This document shows, in pieces, positions 24,360-33,669 of a stretch of 64,000 bases of DNA. Location of the stretch: the NCBI RefSeq assembly GCF_017948595.1, contig NZ_JAGFBV010000027.1, positions 1 to 64,000 of the forward strand, in the 5' to 3' direction. The translations under genes and the position numbers were made by a program. This stretch comes from Flavobacterium geliluteum. Its GTDB lineage: Bacteria; Bacteroidota; Bacteroidia; Flavobacteriales; Flavobacteriaceae. Positions within the stretch are counted from its first letter, which is position 1. Every line of letters starts with the position of its first letter. Under the pieces are notes generated by a model. It was not told the origin of the DNA and ran no database searches. It was given only the letters and a program-made list of their open reading frames with translations.

Positions 24360-25364
24360 ATGTCAATAACAATTCAGGAAGCAATAAAAAAAAACATCCT
24401 AATCCTAGATGGAGCAATGGGAACCATGTTGCAGCGCTATAATTTCTCAGAAGAAGACTTTAGAGGAGAGCGTTTCAAGGATTTCCCGCATCCGCTAAAA
24501 GGCAACAACGATTTATTGTCACTAACACAGCCAAAAGCCATTCGGGATGTTCACGCTGCTTATTACGAAGCAGGCGCAGACATCGTAGAAACAAACACTT
24601 TCTCAGGAACGACAATCGGTATGGCCGATTATTTTCTGGAAGATCTAGTTTACGAATTAAACTACGAATCGGCAAAAATTGCCCGGGAAGTAGCCGATGA
24701 ATTTACAGCCAAAAACCCTGAAAAACCGCGTTTTGTAGCGGGATCCATCGGGCCAACCAACAGAACCGCAAGCATGTCGCCAGACGTAAACGATCCGGGT
24801 TACAGAGCCGTAACGTTTGATGATTTGCGCATTGCGTATAAACAACAAGTTGAGGCCTTAATGGATGGCGGTTGTGATTTGCTTTTGGTAGAAACTATTT
24901 TTGATACTTTAAATGCCAAAGCAGCACTTTTTGCGATCGAAGAAGTAAAAGACGACCGAAATATCGATATTCCGATCATGGTTTCAGGAACGATTACCGA
25001 TGCATCGGGAAGAACACTTTCGGGTCAGACTGTAGAAGCCTTTTTGATTTCGGTATCACATATTCCGCTGTTGAGTGTAGGTTTCAATTGTGCTCTTGGA
25101 GCCGATTTGTTAAAGCCGTACCTAAAAACATTATCGCAACATACACAATTTAATGTTTCGGCACATCCAAATGCTGGTTTACCCAACGCATTTGGTCAAT
25201 ATGACGAAACACCTGAGCAAATGCAGGCATTTATCAAAGAATATTTAGACGATAATTTAATCAATATCATTGGAGGCTGTTGTGGTACAACTCCGGATCA
25301 TATCAGGTTAATTGCTGAGGTTGCTAAGGATTATAAGCCTAGAGTAGCGCCGGTTTTTGTGTAA
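24360..25364 (+). CDS. metH: Methionine synthase, homocysteine-binding module of a split MetH
   Basis: The 334-aa protein is the N-terminal homocysteine S-methyltransferase domain of cobalamin-dependent methionine synthase. It has LDGAMGTMLQ near the start, ETNTFSGT, and the zinc-binding cysteines in GFNCALG (near 242) and GGCCGTTPDHI (near 308). The remaining modules (folate, cobalamin, activation) are encoded separately at 26304. A two-gene MetH is usual in Bacteroidota. Expression is probably repressed by SAM through the S-box upstream. Confidence 0.93.
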   Translation: MSITIQEAIKKNILILDGAMGTMLQRYNFSEEDFRGERFKDFPHPLKGNNDLLSLTQPKAIRDVHAAYYEAGADIVETNTFSGTTIGMADYFLEDLVYELNYESAKIAREVADEFTAKNPEKPRFVAGSIGPTNRTASMSPDVNDPGYRAVTFDDLRIAYKQQVEALMDGGCDLLLVETIFDTLNAKAALFAIEEVKDDRNIDIPIMVSGTITDASGRTLSGQTVEAFLISVSHIPLLSVGFNCALGADLLKPYLKTLSQHTQFNVSAHPNAGLPNAFGQYDETPEQMQAFIKEYLDDNLINIIGGCCGTTPDHIRLIAEVAKDYKPRVAPVFV

Positions 25365-25408
25365 TGACATTGATGTATTTTCATATTTCTAATTGTAAAA
25401 AATAAATT

Positions 25409-26083
25409 ATGGATAATTTACCGGTTAATTCAAACAATAGCATGAGTGAGCAATTCACAAAAGAGTTATTGAATCCAAGTATTGATCTAGTAATTGATTA
25501 TTCAGAAATTTATATTGATGATTTAATTCAGAACGAAGCAATAAATGAAGTTCCAATTATTAAAACTGTTGTTGGTGTTATTAAAACAGGCATTTCAATA
25601 AATAAATTTTTCTTTGCCAAGAAATTACTTTCTTTTATTAGAGAATTTAATACTGGACAAATTGACGAAGAGAAAAAAGTGAAATTTCAACAAAAGATAT
25701 ATGATGATCCGAAGTTCAGGAAGAAAGCAACGGAGCAGATTATGATTTGTCTTGATAGATTTAATGATATAAAAAAATCTTTGATTTTAGCGAATTTGTT
25801 AAAAGCTTATGTAGAGGAAAAGATTTCATTTGAGAAATTTGTATCTATTTCAATTTCAATGGAAAGATTACATCCATCTTCATACAGCTTTTTCATCTCT
25901 TTAGAAGAAGTAAATTACATAATAGGCCATGAATTTGAAGGGAATAGAGATTATGATTCCGAATCATTATTATTATCTAGTGGATTAGCTAAAGAAGGCC
26001 CTTCTGATTGGTGGAATGGTTTTACTCTAAAAGAAGAAGGTATTTTATTATATGAATTTGGGATAAAACCTTTAAGAGAATAA
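25409..26083 (+). CDS. Uncharacterised protein inserted between the metH halves
   Basis: A 224-aa, AT-rich, mostly helical protein with no signal peptide. I do not recognise a named family. A moderately hydrophobic stretch (VPIIKTVVGVIKTGISINKF, about 52-71) is followed by FFAKKLLSFIREFNTGQID, KKATEQIMICLDRFNDIKKS and ANLLKAYVEEKISFEKF, a layout seen in widespread uncharacterised bacterial proteins. Its role is not evidently linked to methionine. Repeat DNA lies just downstream, so it may be a recent passenger in the metH operon. Confidence 0.6.
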   Translation: MDNLPVNSNNSMSEQFTKELLNPSIDLVIDYSEIYIDDLIQNEAINEVPIIKTVVGVIKTGISINKFFFAKKLLSFIREFNTGQIDEEKKVKFQQKIYDDPKFRKKATEQIMICLDRFNDIKKSLILANLLKAYVEEKISFEKFVSISISMERLHPSSYSFFISLEEVNYIIGHEFEGNRDYDSESLLLSSGLAKEGPSDWWNGFTLKEEGILLYEFGIKPLRE

Positions 26084-26089
26084 ATTTGC

Positions 26090-26226
26090 GTGAGGGATAG
26101 AAGTGGTTAGCCCACAGCCTGACGAAGGAAGAGCGAGGACTAAGAACGAATAGCCCGGCCCTTGGGACACGCCCAAAATAAGATATTGAAAAGTAGGATG
26201 AGATTGCTTCGTTCCTCGCAAAGACA
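26090..26226. repeat. Intergenic repeat cluster including the GCGAGGAACGAA element
   Basis: A G+C-richer stretch (GCGTGAGGGATAGAAGTGG through GGATAGCCCG-like text to GGACACGCCC) is followed by GAGATTGCTTCGTTCCTCGC at 26200-26219. The latter is the complement of an element also found at 30031-30104 and 44746-44773. Base composition differs sharply from the neighbours. Confidence 0.6.
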
Positions 26227-26303
26227 AGCAAGACGTTGAATAAAGATAAAGAATAAAAAAACTCAGAACCTAAGCAACTTAGGACCTTAGTAACGTAAAG
26301 AAA

Positions 26304-28979
26304 ATGGCTGAAAAAAGAAGAGACCTTGTATTAGCAGGATTAGAACCGTTGATTATTACGCCCGAAAGTGTTTTTGTAAACATTGGGGAGCGCACGAATG
26401 TAACGGGTTCGAGAAAATTCCTGCGCTTAATCAAGGAAGAAAAATATGACGAGGCACTTGATATTGCAAGACAGCAGGTAGAAGGAGGAGCACAGATCAT
26501 CGATATTAATATGGATGAAGGAATGCTGGATGGCGTTCAGGCGATGACAAAATTTTTGAATTTAATTGCATCAGAACCGGACATTTCGAGAGTGCCGATT
26601 ATGATTGACAGTTCGAAGTGGGAAATCATCGAAGCGGGTCTGAAAGTAGTACAGGGAAAAAGCGTTGTTAACTCGATTTCGTTGAAAGAAGGCGAAGAAG
26701 CGTTTATTCACCACGCCAAATTAATCAAACGTTACGGAGCAGCGGCGATTATCATGGCTTTTGACGAAGTGGGTCAGGCTGATAATTTTGAGCGTAGAGT
26801 GGAGATTTGTCAGCGTTCGTATGATATTTTAGTTGATAAAGTTGGTTTTCCGCCGCAGGATATTATTTTCGATTTGAATATTTTTCCCGTCGCAACCGGA
26901 ATGGAAGAACATCGTTTGAATGCTTTGGATTTTTTTAGAGGTACAAAATGGGTTCGTGAAAACCTGCCACATGCCCATATTAGTGGTGGTGTGAGTAATG
27001 TTTCGTTTTCTTTTAGAGGAAATGATACGGTTCGTGAAGCGATGCACTCGGTGTTTTTGTATCACGCAATTCAGAACGGAATGACGATGGGAATCGTAAA
27101 TCCGGAAATGCTTTCTATTTATGATGATATTCCGAAAGATTTATTAGAGCACGTTGAAGATGTAATTCTAAACAGACGTGACGATGCAACAGAAAGACTT
27201 CTGGATTTTGCAGAAAACGTAAAAGGCGAAGTAAAGAGCGATGAAAAAGCGGTTCAGGAATGGCGTCTAGGAACGGTTCAGGAACGTATTACGCATTCGT
27301 TGGTAAAAGGAGTTGATGCTTTTATCGAAATTGATGTAGAAGAAGCACGCCTTGCGGCAACAAAACCCATTGAAGTGATCGAAATCAATTTGATGACGGG
27401 AATGAATGTCGTTGGAGATTTATTTGGAAGCGGAAAAATGTTTCTGCCTCAGGTAGTAAAATCGGCACGTGTGATGAAAAAAGCGGTGGCGTATTTGTTG
27501 CCATTTATTGAAGCTAGTAAACAGGCCGGTGATAAACAAGGGAATGGAAAAATATTGATGGCGACTGTAAAAGGCGACGTTCATGATATTGGTAAAAACA
27601 TCGTTTCGGTAGTTTTGGCTTGTAACAATTATGAGATTGTAGATCTTGGCGTTATGGTGCCTCCCGAAAAAATTATTGCGGCAGCGATCGAGCACAATGT
27701 CGATATTATTGGTTTAAGCGGGCTAATTACGCCTTCGCTTGACGAAATGGTGTATCTGGCCAAAGAATTAGACAAACAAAATATTAAGATTCCGATTATG
27801 ATTGGTGGAGCAACGACTTCGCGTGCACATACAGCCGTGAAAATCGCTCCGCAATACAGAGAAACTGTCATTCACGTAAATGATGCGTCGAGAGCTGTGA
27901 CGGTTGCAGGAAATCTATTAGATCATAACCGAAAAATATATGCAAACGATATTCGTGCAGAATATGATGCATTTAGAGAGACGTTTTTAAACCGTTCTAG
28001 AGATAAAAACTTCCTCACGATTGAACAGGCTCGTAAAAACAAATTACAATTGGATTGGGATAATTTCACTCCAGTGAAACCAAACATAATTGGAGAACAG
28101 ATAGTCGAAGTAGAATTGGACGATTTGGTTCCTTATATCGATTGGACACCGTTTTTTAGAACATGGGAATTGTTCGGGAAATATCCCGCAATTTTAACCG
28201 ATGAGGTGGTGGGCGAACAGGCAACTGCTGTTTTTGCTGATGCGCAAGCGATGTTAAAAGTGATTTTGGAAGAGAAAAAATTATCTGCAAAAGGAATTTA
28301 CGGCATTTTTCCAGCGAATCAAGTTGATGATGACGATATCGAATTGCGTGATGAAAACGGAAAAGTTTTGGAGAAATTCTTAACACTTCGTCAGCAATCA
28401 CAAAAAACAAAAGGAGCACCTAATATTGCATTGGCCGATTTTATTGCTCCAAAAGACAGCGGAAAAACAGATTATATGGGCGCATTTTGCGTCACCACAG
28501 GTTTTGGTGTAGACGAATGGGCTGCCGAGTTTGAGGCCGCTCTAGATGATTATAATTCGATTATGGTAAAGGCATTAGCAGATCGTTTTGCTGAGGCTTT
28601 TGCCGAATATTTACACGAGAAAATCCGTAAAGAAATTTGGGGTTATGCTTCTGATGAAAATCTGAATGCAGAAGAAATGATTGCAGAAGAGTACAAAGGA
28701 ATCCGCCCCGCACCTGGATATCCGGCTTGTCCCGATCATTTAGAAAAACCAACAATCTGGAAACTCTTAAATGTAGAAAAAGAAATAGGAGTAACACTAA
28801 CAGAAAGTATGGCCATGTGGCCTGCTTCCTCTGTGTCAGGATATTATTTTGGAAATCCGGAAAGTAAATATTTCGGACTCGGAAAAATAAAAGAAGATCA
28901 GGTAATAGACTACGCCAAACGTCGTAATGTTTCAACTGAATATGCAAGCAAATGGTTAAATCCTAATATAGCAGACTAA
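26304..28979 (+). CDS. metH: Methionine synthase, folate/cobalamin/activation modules of a split MetH
   Basis: The 891-aa protein carries the methyltetrahydrofolate (pterin-binding) domain (NIGERTNVTGSRKF near 26), a cobalamin cap, the B12-binding domain with the cobalt-ligand histidine in GDVHDIGKN and GLSGLITPSL, and the SAM-dependent activation domain with RPAPGYPACPDHLEK near the C-terminus. Together with the 334-aa protein upstream it equals a full MetH (about 1,225 aa). It methylates homocysteine with cobalamin. It is followed by metF, which makes its folate substrate. Confidence 0.95.
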   Translation: MAEKRRDLVLAGLEPLIITPESVFVNIGERTNVTGSRKFLRLIKEEKYDEALDIARQQVEGGAQIIDINMDEGMLDGVQAMTKFLNLIASEPDISRVPIMIDSSKWEIIEAGLKVVQGKSVVNSISLKEGEEAFIHHAKLIKRYGAAAIIMAFDEVGQADNFERRVEICQRSYDILVDKVGFPPQDIIFDLNIFPVATGMEEHRLNALDFFRGTKWVRENLPHAHISGGVSNVSFSFRGNDTVREAMHSVFLYHAIQNGMTMGIVNPEMLSIYDDIPKDLLEHVEDVILNRRDDATERLLDFAENVKGEVKSDEKAVQEWRLGTVQERITHSLVKGVDAFIEIDVEEARLAATKPIEVIEINLMTGMNVVGDLFGSGKMFLPQVVKSARVMKKAVAYLLPFIEASKQAGDKQGNGKILMATVKGDVHDIGKNIVSVVLACNNYEIVDLGVMVPPEKIIAAAIEHNVDIIGLSGLITPSLDEMVYLAKELDKQNIKIPIMIGGATTSRAHTAVKIAPQYRETVIHVNDASRAVTVAGNLLDHNRKIYANDIRAEYDAFRETFLNRSRDKNFLTIEQARKNKLQLDWDNFTPVKPNIIGEQIVEVELDDLVPYIDWTPFFRTWELFGKYPAILTDEVVGEQATAVFADAQAMLKVILEEKKLSAKGIYGIFPANQVDDDDIELRDENGKVLEKFLTLRQQSQKTKGAPNIALADFIAPKDSGKTDYMGAFCVTTGFGVDEWAAEFEAALDDYNSIMVKALADRFAEAFAEYLHEKIRKEIWGYASDENLNAEEMIAEEYKGIRPAPGYPACPDHLEKPTIWKLLNVEKEIGVTLTESMAMWPASSVSGYYFGNPESKYFGLGKIKEDQVIDYAKRRNVSTEYASKWLNPNIAD

Positions 28980-28982
28980 AAC

Positions 28983-29058
28983 ATAGTCATAAAGTCAAAA
29001 GTCATAAAGTCTCAAAGGACATGACTTTTGACTTTCGACATTCAAACTTTAAGACTTA
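28983..29058. repeat. Intergenic GTCATAAAGTC / ACTTTGAC-type microrepeats
   Basis: CATAAAGTC occurs twice, with further AAAGTC and GACTTT words, between metH and metF. This is one of several low-complexity intergenic repeat types in the window. Confidence 0.45.
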
Positions 29059-29060
29059 CA

Positions 29061-30017
29061 ATGAAAGTAACAGACCATATAGAAAACGCAAAAGGAAATA
29101 CATTATTCTCATTTGAAATTATTCCGCCTCAAAAGGGGAAAAGTATTCAGGAATTGTATGATAATATCGATCCGTTGATGGAGTTTCAACCCCCGTTTAT
29201 TGATGTAACCACTTCTCGTGAAGAGTATATTTATATTGATAAAGGCAACGGACTTTTAGACAAAAAACTCACTCGAATGCGTCCGGGAACACTCGGAATT
29301 TGTGCTTCTATAAAACACAAATACAATGTAGATACCGTACCGCACGTACTTTGCGGAGGTTTTACCAAAGAAGAAACCGAATATCTTTTGGTAGATTGTA
29401 ATTACCTAGGAATTGATAATATCATGGCTTTGCGTGGCGATGCTATGAAAGACGAACAATATTTTATTCCGAAAGCAGGAGGAAACAATTATGCGATTGA
29501 TCTCGTAAAACAAATCAGTTTGCTGAATCAAGGAAAGTACCTTCATGAAGTGATGGATATTGATAACAAGGCCGATTTTTGTATCGGAGTTGCAGGTTAC
29601 CCAGAGAAACATTTAGAGTCACCTTCGTTGCAGTCAGACTTAAAAAGACTAAAAGAAAAAGTAGATGCCGGAGCTGATTATGTCGTAACACAAATGTTTT
29701 TCGACAACTCAAAATATTTCAAATTTGTAGAAAAAGCAAGAGAAATGGGTATTACAATTCCGATTATTCCGGGGATAAAACCAATTGCAGTACAGAGGCA
29801 TTTACAGGTTTTGCCACAAATTTTCCGTATCGATTTGCCAGAAGATTTGATCCAGGCTGTCGATAAATGCAAGGACAACGCTCAAATAAAACAAGTCGGA
29901 ATCGAATGGGCGATTCAACAATCATTAGAATTAAAAGCCGCCGGAGTTCCTGTTTTACATTATTATTCTATGGGGAAGTCTGAAAATATCCGACAAATTG
30001 CAAGTCAGGTTTTTTAA
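29061..30017 (+). CDS. metF: 5,10-Methylenetetrahydrofolate reductase
   Basis: Makes 5-methyltetrahydrofolate for MetH and MetE, using FAD. The 318-aa TIM-barrel protein has FSFEIIPPQKG at the N-terminus, the LALRGD-like IMALRGDAM, FCIGVAGYPEKH and QMFFDNSKYFKFV with PIIPGIKPI, all MetF hallmarks. Start ATG 29061 (MKVTDHIENAKGN) matches the family; the earlier ATG at 29028 would translate microrepeat DNA. It is probably co-transcribed with metH. Confidence 0.95.
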   Translation: MKVTDHIENAKGNTLFSFEIIPPQKGKSIQELYDNIDPLMEFQPPFIDVTTSREEYIYIDKGNGLLDKKLTRMRPGTLGICASIKHKYNVDTVPHVLCGGFTKEETEYLLVDCNYLGIDNIMALRGDAMKDEQYFIPKAGGNNYAIDLVKQISLLNQGKYLHEVMDIDNKADFCIGVAGYPEKHLESPSLQSDLKRLKEKVDAGADYVVTQMFFDNSKYFKFVEKAREMGITIPIIPGIKPIAVQRHLQVLPQIFRIDLPEDLIQAVDKCKDNAQIKQVGIEWAIQQSLELKAAGVPVLHYYSMGKSENIRQIASQVF

Positions 30018-30021
30018 GCCC

Positions 30022-30110
30022 ACTGGGTCTTTGCGAGGAACGAACCAATCTCATACAGCATGTCTTTAACGGTTATGCTAGTGTGGTTGCTTCGTTCCTC
30101 GCAATGACCA
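30022..30110. repeat. Inverted GCGAGGAACGAA repeat
   Basis: TTGCGAGGAACGAA (30031-30044) and its exact complement (30091-30104) flank about 46 nt, forming a large potential hairpin after metF. The core also occurs at 26200 and 44746. Confidence 0.75.
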
Positions 30111-30155
30111 AAACAGCTTGGAATTTGGATTTTTTTAACTGGAATTAAAAATTTT

Positions 30156-30809
30156 ATGAAAAACGAAGAATTACAAGCCATAGCATCTCAATTAAAACAT
30201 CCGACAGGGGAAAAAGGAATAGAAATGGCCAATATGATGCATGAGACTAACATCAATATGACCCTTCATTCGATTCAAAACCTGAATTTGGCAAAGGGAA
30301 ATAAAGTCCTGGAATTAGGGCACGGAAATGCACTACATGTATCACATTTATTCCAACAAACAGATGATCTCACCTATTACGGACTCGAAATCTCTGATCT
30401 GATGTTTTATGAAGCTCAGCAAATCAACAACCATTTTGTAACCAATAAAAAAGCTTCATTTTTTCTTTATGACGGAAATCACATTCCGTTTCAGGATGCT
30501 TTTTTCGATAAAATATTTACGGTAAATACGCTTTACTTTTGGAAAGAACCTGAAAAATTCTTATTCGAAATTTACAAGGTTCTGAAAGAAAAAGGAGTCT
30601 TCTGCTTAACATTTGCAGAAGAAAGTTTTATGAAACAACTTCCTTTTACAAGATATGAGTTTGAGCTCTACAGTACTGAAAAAGCTCAGGAATTAATTCA
30701 AAAAACTCCTTTCAAAGTAATAAAAAAAGAGATTTCGACAGAAAAAATAAAAAATAAAACAGGCGAGTTAGTCGAAAGGGCTTTTACTACTTTGGTTTTA
30801 GAAAAGTAG
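30156..30809 (+). CDS. Class I SAM-dependent methyltransferase
   Basis: A 217-aa cytoplasmic methyltransferase with motif I in KVLELGHGNALHVSHLF (about 50-66), an acidic motif II and the FDKIFTVNTLYFWKEPEKFL region typical of the UbiE/Methyltransf_11 group. The usual GxGxG reads GHGNA. The substrate cannot be inferred; members of this group methylate small molecules or lipids. It stands outside the metF unit, beyond the repeat at 30022-30110. Confidence 0.82.
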   Translation: MKNEELQAIASQLKHPTGEKGIEMANMMHETNINMTLHSIQNLNLAKGNKVLELGHGNALHVSHLFQQTDDLTYYGLEISDLMFYEAQQINNHFVTNKKASFFLYDGNHIPFQDAFFDKIFTVNTLYFWKEPEKFLFEIYKVLKEKGVFCLTFAEESFMKQLPFTRYEFELYSTEKAQELIQKTPFKVIKKEISTEKIKNKTGELVERAFTTLVLEK

Positions 30810-30908
30810 CAAAATTCCAACGATACAGTTTTTAATACTGTTTTTTTGAGTAATTTAATTGATTTTTATTTCGTGTGTATCATTCTAAACGCTAAATACT
30901 TTTAAACT

Positions 30909-32132
30909 ATGGAAGTCAAAAAAATCAATTTTCTACAAAATTACAGTAGTATTCTCTTGCTTCTGGGAGGTATCATTCTGGGTAGTATCCTCGGTTTAGT
31001 TTTCGGAGAAAAAGTAGGCGTCATAAAACCGTTAGGGGACATATTTCTAAATTTGCTTTTTACGGCTATTATTCCCCTTATTTTCTTTACGATTGCGTCT
31101 TCGATTGCCAATTTAGAGAAAACAGAAAAATTAGGGAAGCTTTTTTTGATTATGATCGCTGTCTTTTTAGGAACGCTTCTAATTTCGGCCATTGTAATGA
31201 TTTTGGCAGTATATATTTTTCCCATTCATCAAAGTATAATTATTTCTAAAGTTCCTCTCGAAAATATTGCCTCAGGAAGCATAGGAGACCAAATAGCGCA
31301 GTTGGTTACAGTAAACGATTTTTTCGAATTATTGTCTCGAAAAAGCATGTTGGCACTTATTATCTTTTCGTTTTTAATTGGTTTTGCAAGTCTGCAATCT
31401 GGAGAAAAAGGAAGTTCTTTTAGAAGCTTCCTGGATTCTGGAAACGAAGTCATGAAACAATTATTAACCATGATTATGAAATTGGCTCCAATAGGTTTGG
31501 GCGCTTATTTTGCTTATCAGGTCGGGGTTTTTGGACCACAATTATTTGGTGCTTATGCTAAACCATTGGGCGTTTATTATGGAGCTTGTATTTTTTATTT
31601 CTTTGTGTTTTTTAGCCTCTACGCTTTTCTTGCAGGAGGAAAGAAAGCTTTTATAGTGTTTTGGAGCAATAATATTACACCTTCGCTAACGGCAGTTGGT
31701 ACTTGCAGTAGCATTGCCACTATTCCGGCCAATCTTGAAGCGGCAGAAAAAATGAAGATACCCAATCATGTCAGAAATTTGGTCATTCCGCTGGGAGGCC
31801 CTTTGCACAAAGATGGTTCAAGTATGTCTTCAATCTTAAAAATCACCGTTCTTTTTGCCATGTTTGGAAAAGATTTTACGGAGCCAAGTACGATTCTTTT
31901 GGCGTTGGGCATTACGGTAATTGTTTCTATTGTAGAAGGCGGAATTCCGAATGGGGGATACATCGGAGAAATTTTGGCCATTACGGTATACGGTTTGCCT
32001 ATGGAGCAGGCTTTGCCGGTAGCCATGATTCTGGGTACTCTTGTAGACCCTGTTGCAACGTTATTAAACGCAAATGGAGACCTAATTTGTTCGATGATGG
32101 TGGCAAGATTTTCCGAAAAAACCAAATGGTAG
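30909..32132 (+). CDS. Dicarboxylate/amino acid:cation symporter (DAACS family)
   Basis: A 407-aa inner-membrane protein with eight or more hydrophobic segments and the two re-entrant loops of the glutamate/aspartate transporter fold. It has the serine-rich hairpin GTCSSIATIPANLEAA (near 263) and the NxxxDP motif region VDPVATLLNANGDL near 382-395. The family imports C4-dicarboxylates, glutamate, aspartate or neutral amino acids with sodium or protons. The PLP decarboxylase downstream suggests an amino acid substrate, but this is only a neighbourhood hint. Confidence 0.88.
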   Translation: MEVKKINFLQNYSSILLLLGGIILGSILGLVFGEKVGVIKPLGDIFLNLLFTAIIPLIFFTIASSIANLEKTEKLGKLFLIMIAVFLGTLLISAIVMILAVYIFPIHQSIIISKVPLENIASGSIGDQIAQLVTVNDFFELLSRKSMLALIIFSFLIGFASLQSGEKGSSFRSFLDSGNEVMKQLLTMIMKLAPIGLGAYFAYQVGVFGPQLFGAYAKPLGVYYGACIFYFFVFFSLYAFLAGGKKAFIVFWSNNITPSLTAVGTCSSIATIPANLEAAEKMKIPNHVRNLVIPLGGPLHKDGSSMSSILKITVLFAMFGKDFTEPSTILLALGITVIVSIVEGGIPNGGYIGEILAITVYGLPMEQALPVAMILGTLVDPVATLLNANGDLICSMMVARFSEKTKW

Positions 32133-32214
32133 CTTTGGTATTTTTCTATTCTAAAAAAGATCAAATCGGTACAAAATCTAAATCAATAGCAAGAATCCAA
32201 TTAACAAAAGTAAA

Positions 32215-33624
32215 ATGAATGCAATAGTACAGCAAGACCTAAATACGTTCGAAAATATTTTAGAAAAAACAAAACAACAAGGAATTGATTTTTTAAATAA
32301 TATCGAAAATATTCCCACCTCCAACACAGTATCAATTGATCCTAATCGTGCGTTAAACGAGCTGGGTTTGGGATCCTTGGAGGCTTTAAAGGAATTTAAT
32401 GAAAGATTGGCGCCTTTAATAGTCTCCTCATCTGGGCCACGATATTGGGGGTTTGTAACTGGCGGATCAACTCCGGCCTCGATAGTGGGAGATTGGCTTG
32501 CAGCTGTTTACGACCAAAATACGCAATCGATAAAAGCACAAGGTGGCGCTTCGGCTTTAATAGAATTTGAAACCATCAATTTATTATTGCAATTATTAGA
32601 TTTGCCAAATTCGTTTTTAGGCGGATTTGTAACTGGTGCAACCATGTCTAATTTTACTTGTTTGGGCGTGGCAAGACAATGGTTTGGAAAGCAACTTGGG
32701 AAAGATTTTGCTAAAAACGGAATATCTGAAACAATAAATATACTAACGGCAACACCACATTCCTCTTCTGTAAAAACATTATCCATGTTAGGAATTGGAA
32801 GTCAAAATTATACCACAGTCAAAACAATTAAAGGAAATCGTGAAGCTATTGATATCGCCGATTTAGAAAAAACTATTGCTGCTTTAAACGGACAACCTTT
32901 CTTGTTGATTTCAAGTGCAGGGACTGTAAACACTGCAGATTTTGATGATTTTGAAGCCATTGCAAATCTAAGACAAAAACATACTTTCTGGTGGCATATT
33001 GATGCTGCTTTTGGAGGTTTTGCAGCAGTTTCGGATAAATTTAAGCATCTTGTAAAAGGATGGGAAGAAGCAGATAGTATTACAGTAGATTGCCATAAAT
33101 GGCTGAATGTGCCGTATGATAGCGCTTTCTATTTGATTAAAAAAGAGCATGCAGATCTGCAGATAGAGACGTTTCAGAATTCGAATGCGCCTTATTTAGG
33201 GAATCCGTTAGAAAATTTCAATTATTTAAATGTATTGCCAGAAAACTCGAGACGTCTGAGAGCTTTGCCTGTCTGGTTTTCTTTATTAGCTTATGGAAAA
33301 GAGGGTTTTAAAGATGTTGTAGAAAACAGTGTTGCATTGGCTTTGCATTTTGGGAATGCATTAATTGAAGAAGATGTTTTTGAGCTTTTGGCACCCATTC
33401 GCCTCAATAATGTCTGTTTTACATTGAAAGGAGATCATAATGAGGAAAAAGTTACGGAGTTTTTAAGCCGTTTAAATGATAGAGGAAAAGTTTTTATGAC
33501 TCCGACTTTCTATAATGGACGAAAAGGAATTAGAGCCTCTTTTGTAAATTGGCGAACAAAAGAGAATGATATTGCAATTGCGATCGAAGAAATGAAAGCA
33601 GTACTTGTTGATCTGAAAATGTAA
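32215..33624 (+). CDS. Group II PLP-dependent amino acid decarboxylase
   Basis: A 469-aa cytoplasmic enzyme of the aromatic-L-amino-acid/glutamate decarboxylase family. It has WGFVTGGSTPASIVGDWLA near the N-terminus, HIDAAFGGFA (PLP aspartate) near 260 and the PLP-binding lysine in VDCHKWLNVPYD near 297. Glutamate, tyrosine, aspartate or diaminobutyrate are all possible substrates. Following a DAACS symporter, it could form an amino-acid uptake and decarboxylation pair. Confidence 0.88.
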   Translation: MNAIVQQDLNTFENILEKTKQQGIDFLNNIENIPTSNTVSIDPNRALNELGLGSLEALKEFNERLAPLIVSSSGPRYWGFVTGGSTPASIVGDWLAAVYDQNTQSIKAQGGASALIEFETINLLLQLLDLPNSFLGGFVTGATMSNFTCLGVARQWFGKQLGKDFAKNGISETINILTATPHSSSVKTLSMLGIGSQNYTTVKTIKGNREAIDIADLEKTIAALNGQPFLLISSAGTVNTADFDDFEAIANLRQKHTFWWHIDAAFGGFAAVSDKFKHLVKGWEEADSITVDCHKWLNVPYDSAFYLIKKEHADLQIETFQNSNAPYLGNPLENFNYLNVLPENSRRLRALPVWFSLLAYGKEGFKDVVENSVALALHFGNALIEEDVFELLAPIRLNNVCFTLKGDHNEEKVTEFLSRLNDRGKVFMTPTFYNGRKGIRASFVNWRTKENDIAIAIEEMKAVLVDLKM

Positions 33625-33669
33625 TTCGGCTGTAGATAGTTTCTTAAAAAATAAAAAATATCTTTTTAT

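Noticed and set aside
28561..28947. 128-codon minus-strand frame inside metH
   Set aside because: It is the antisense shadow of the conserved MetH activation domain.
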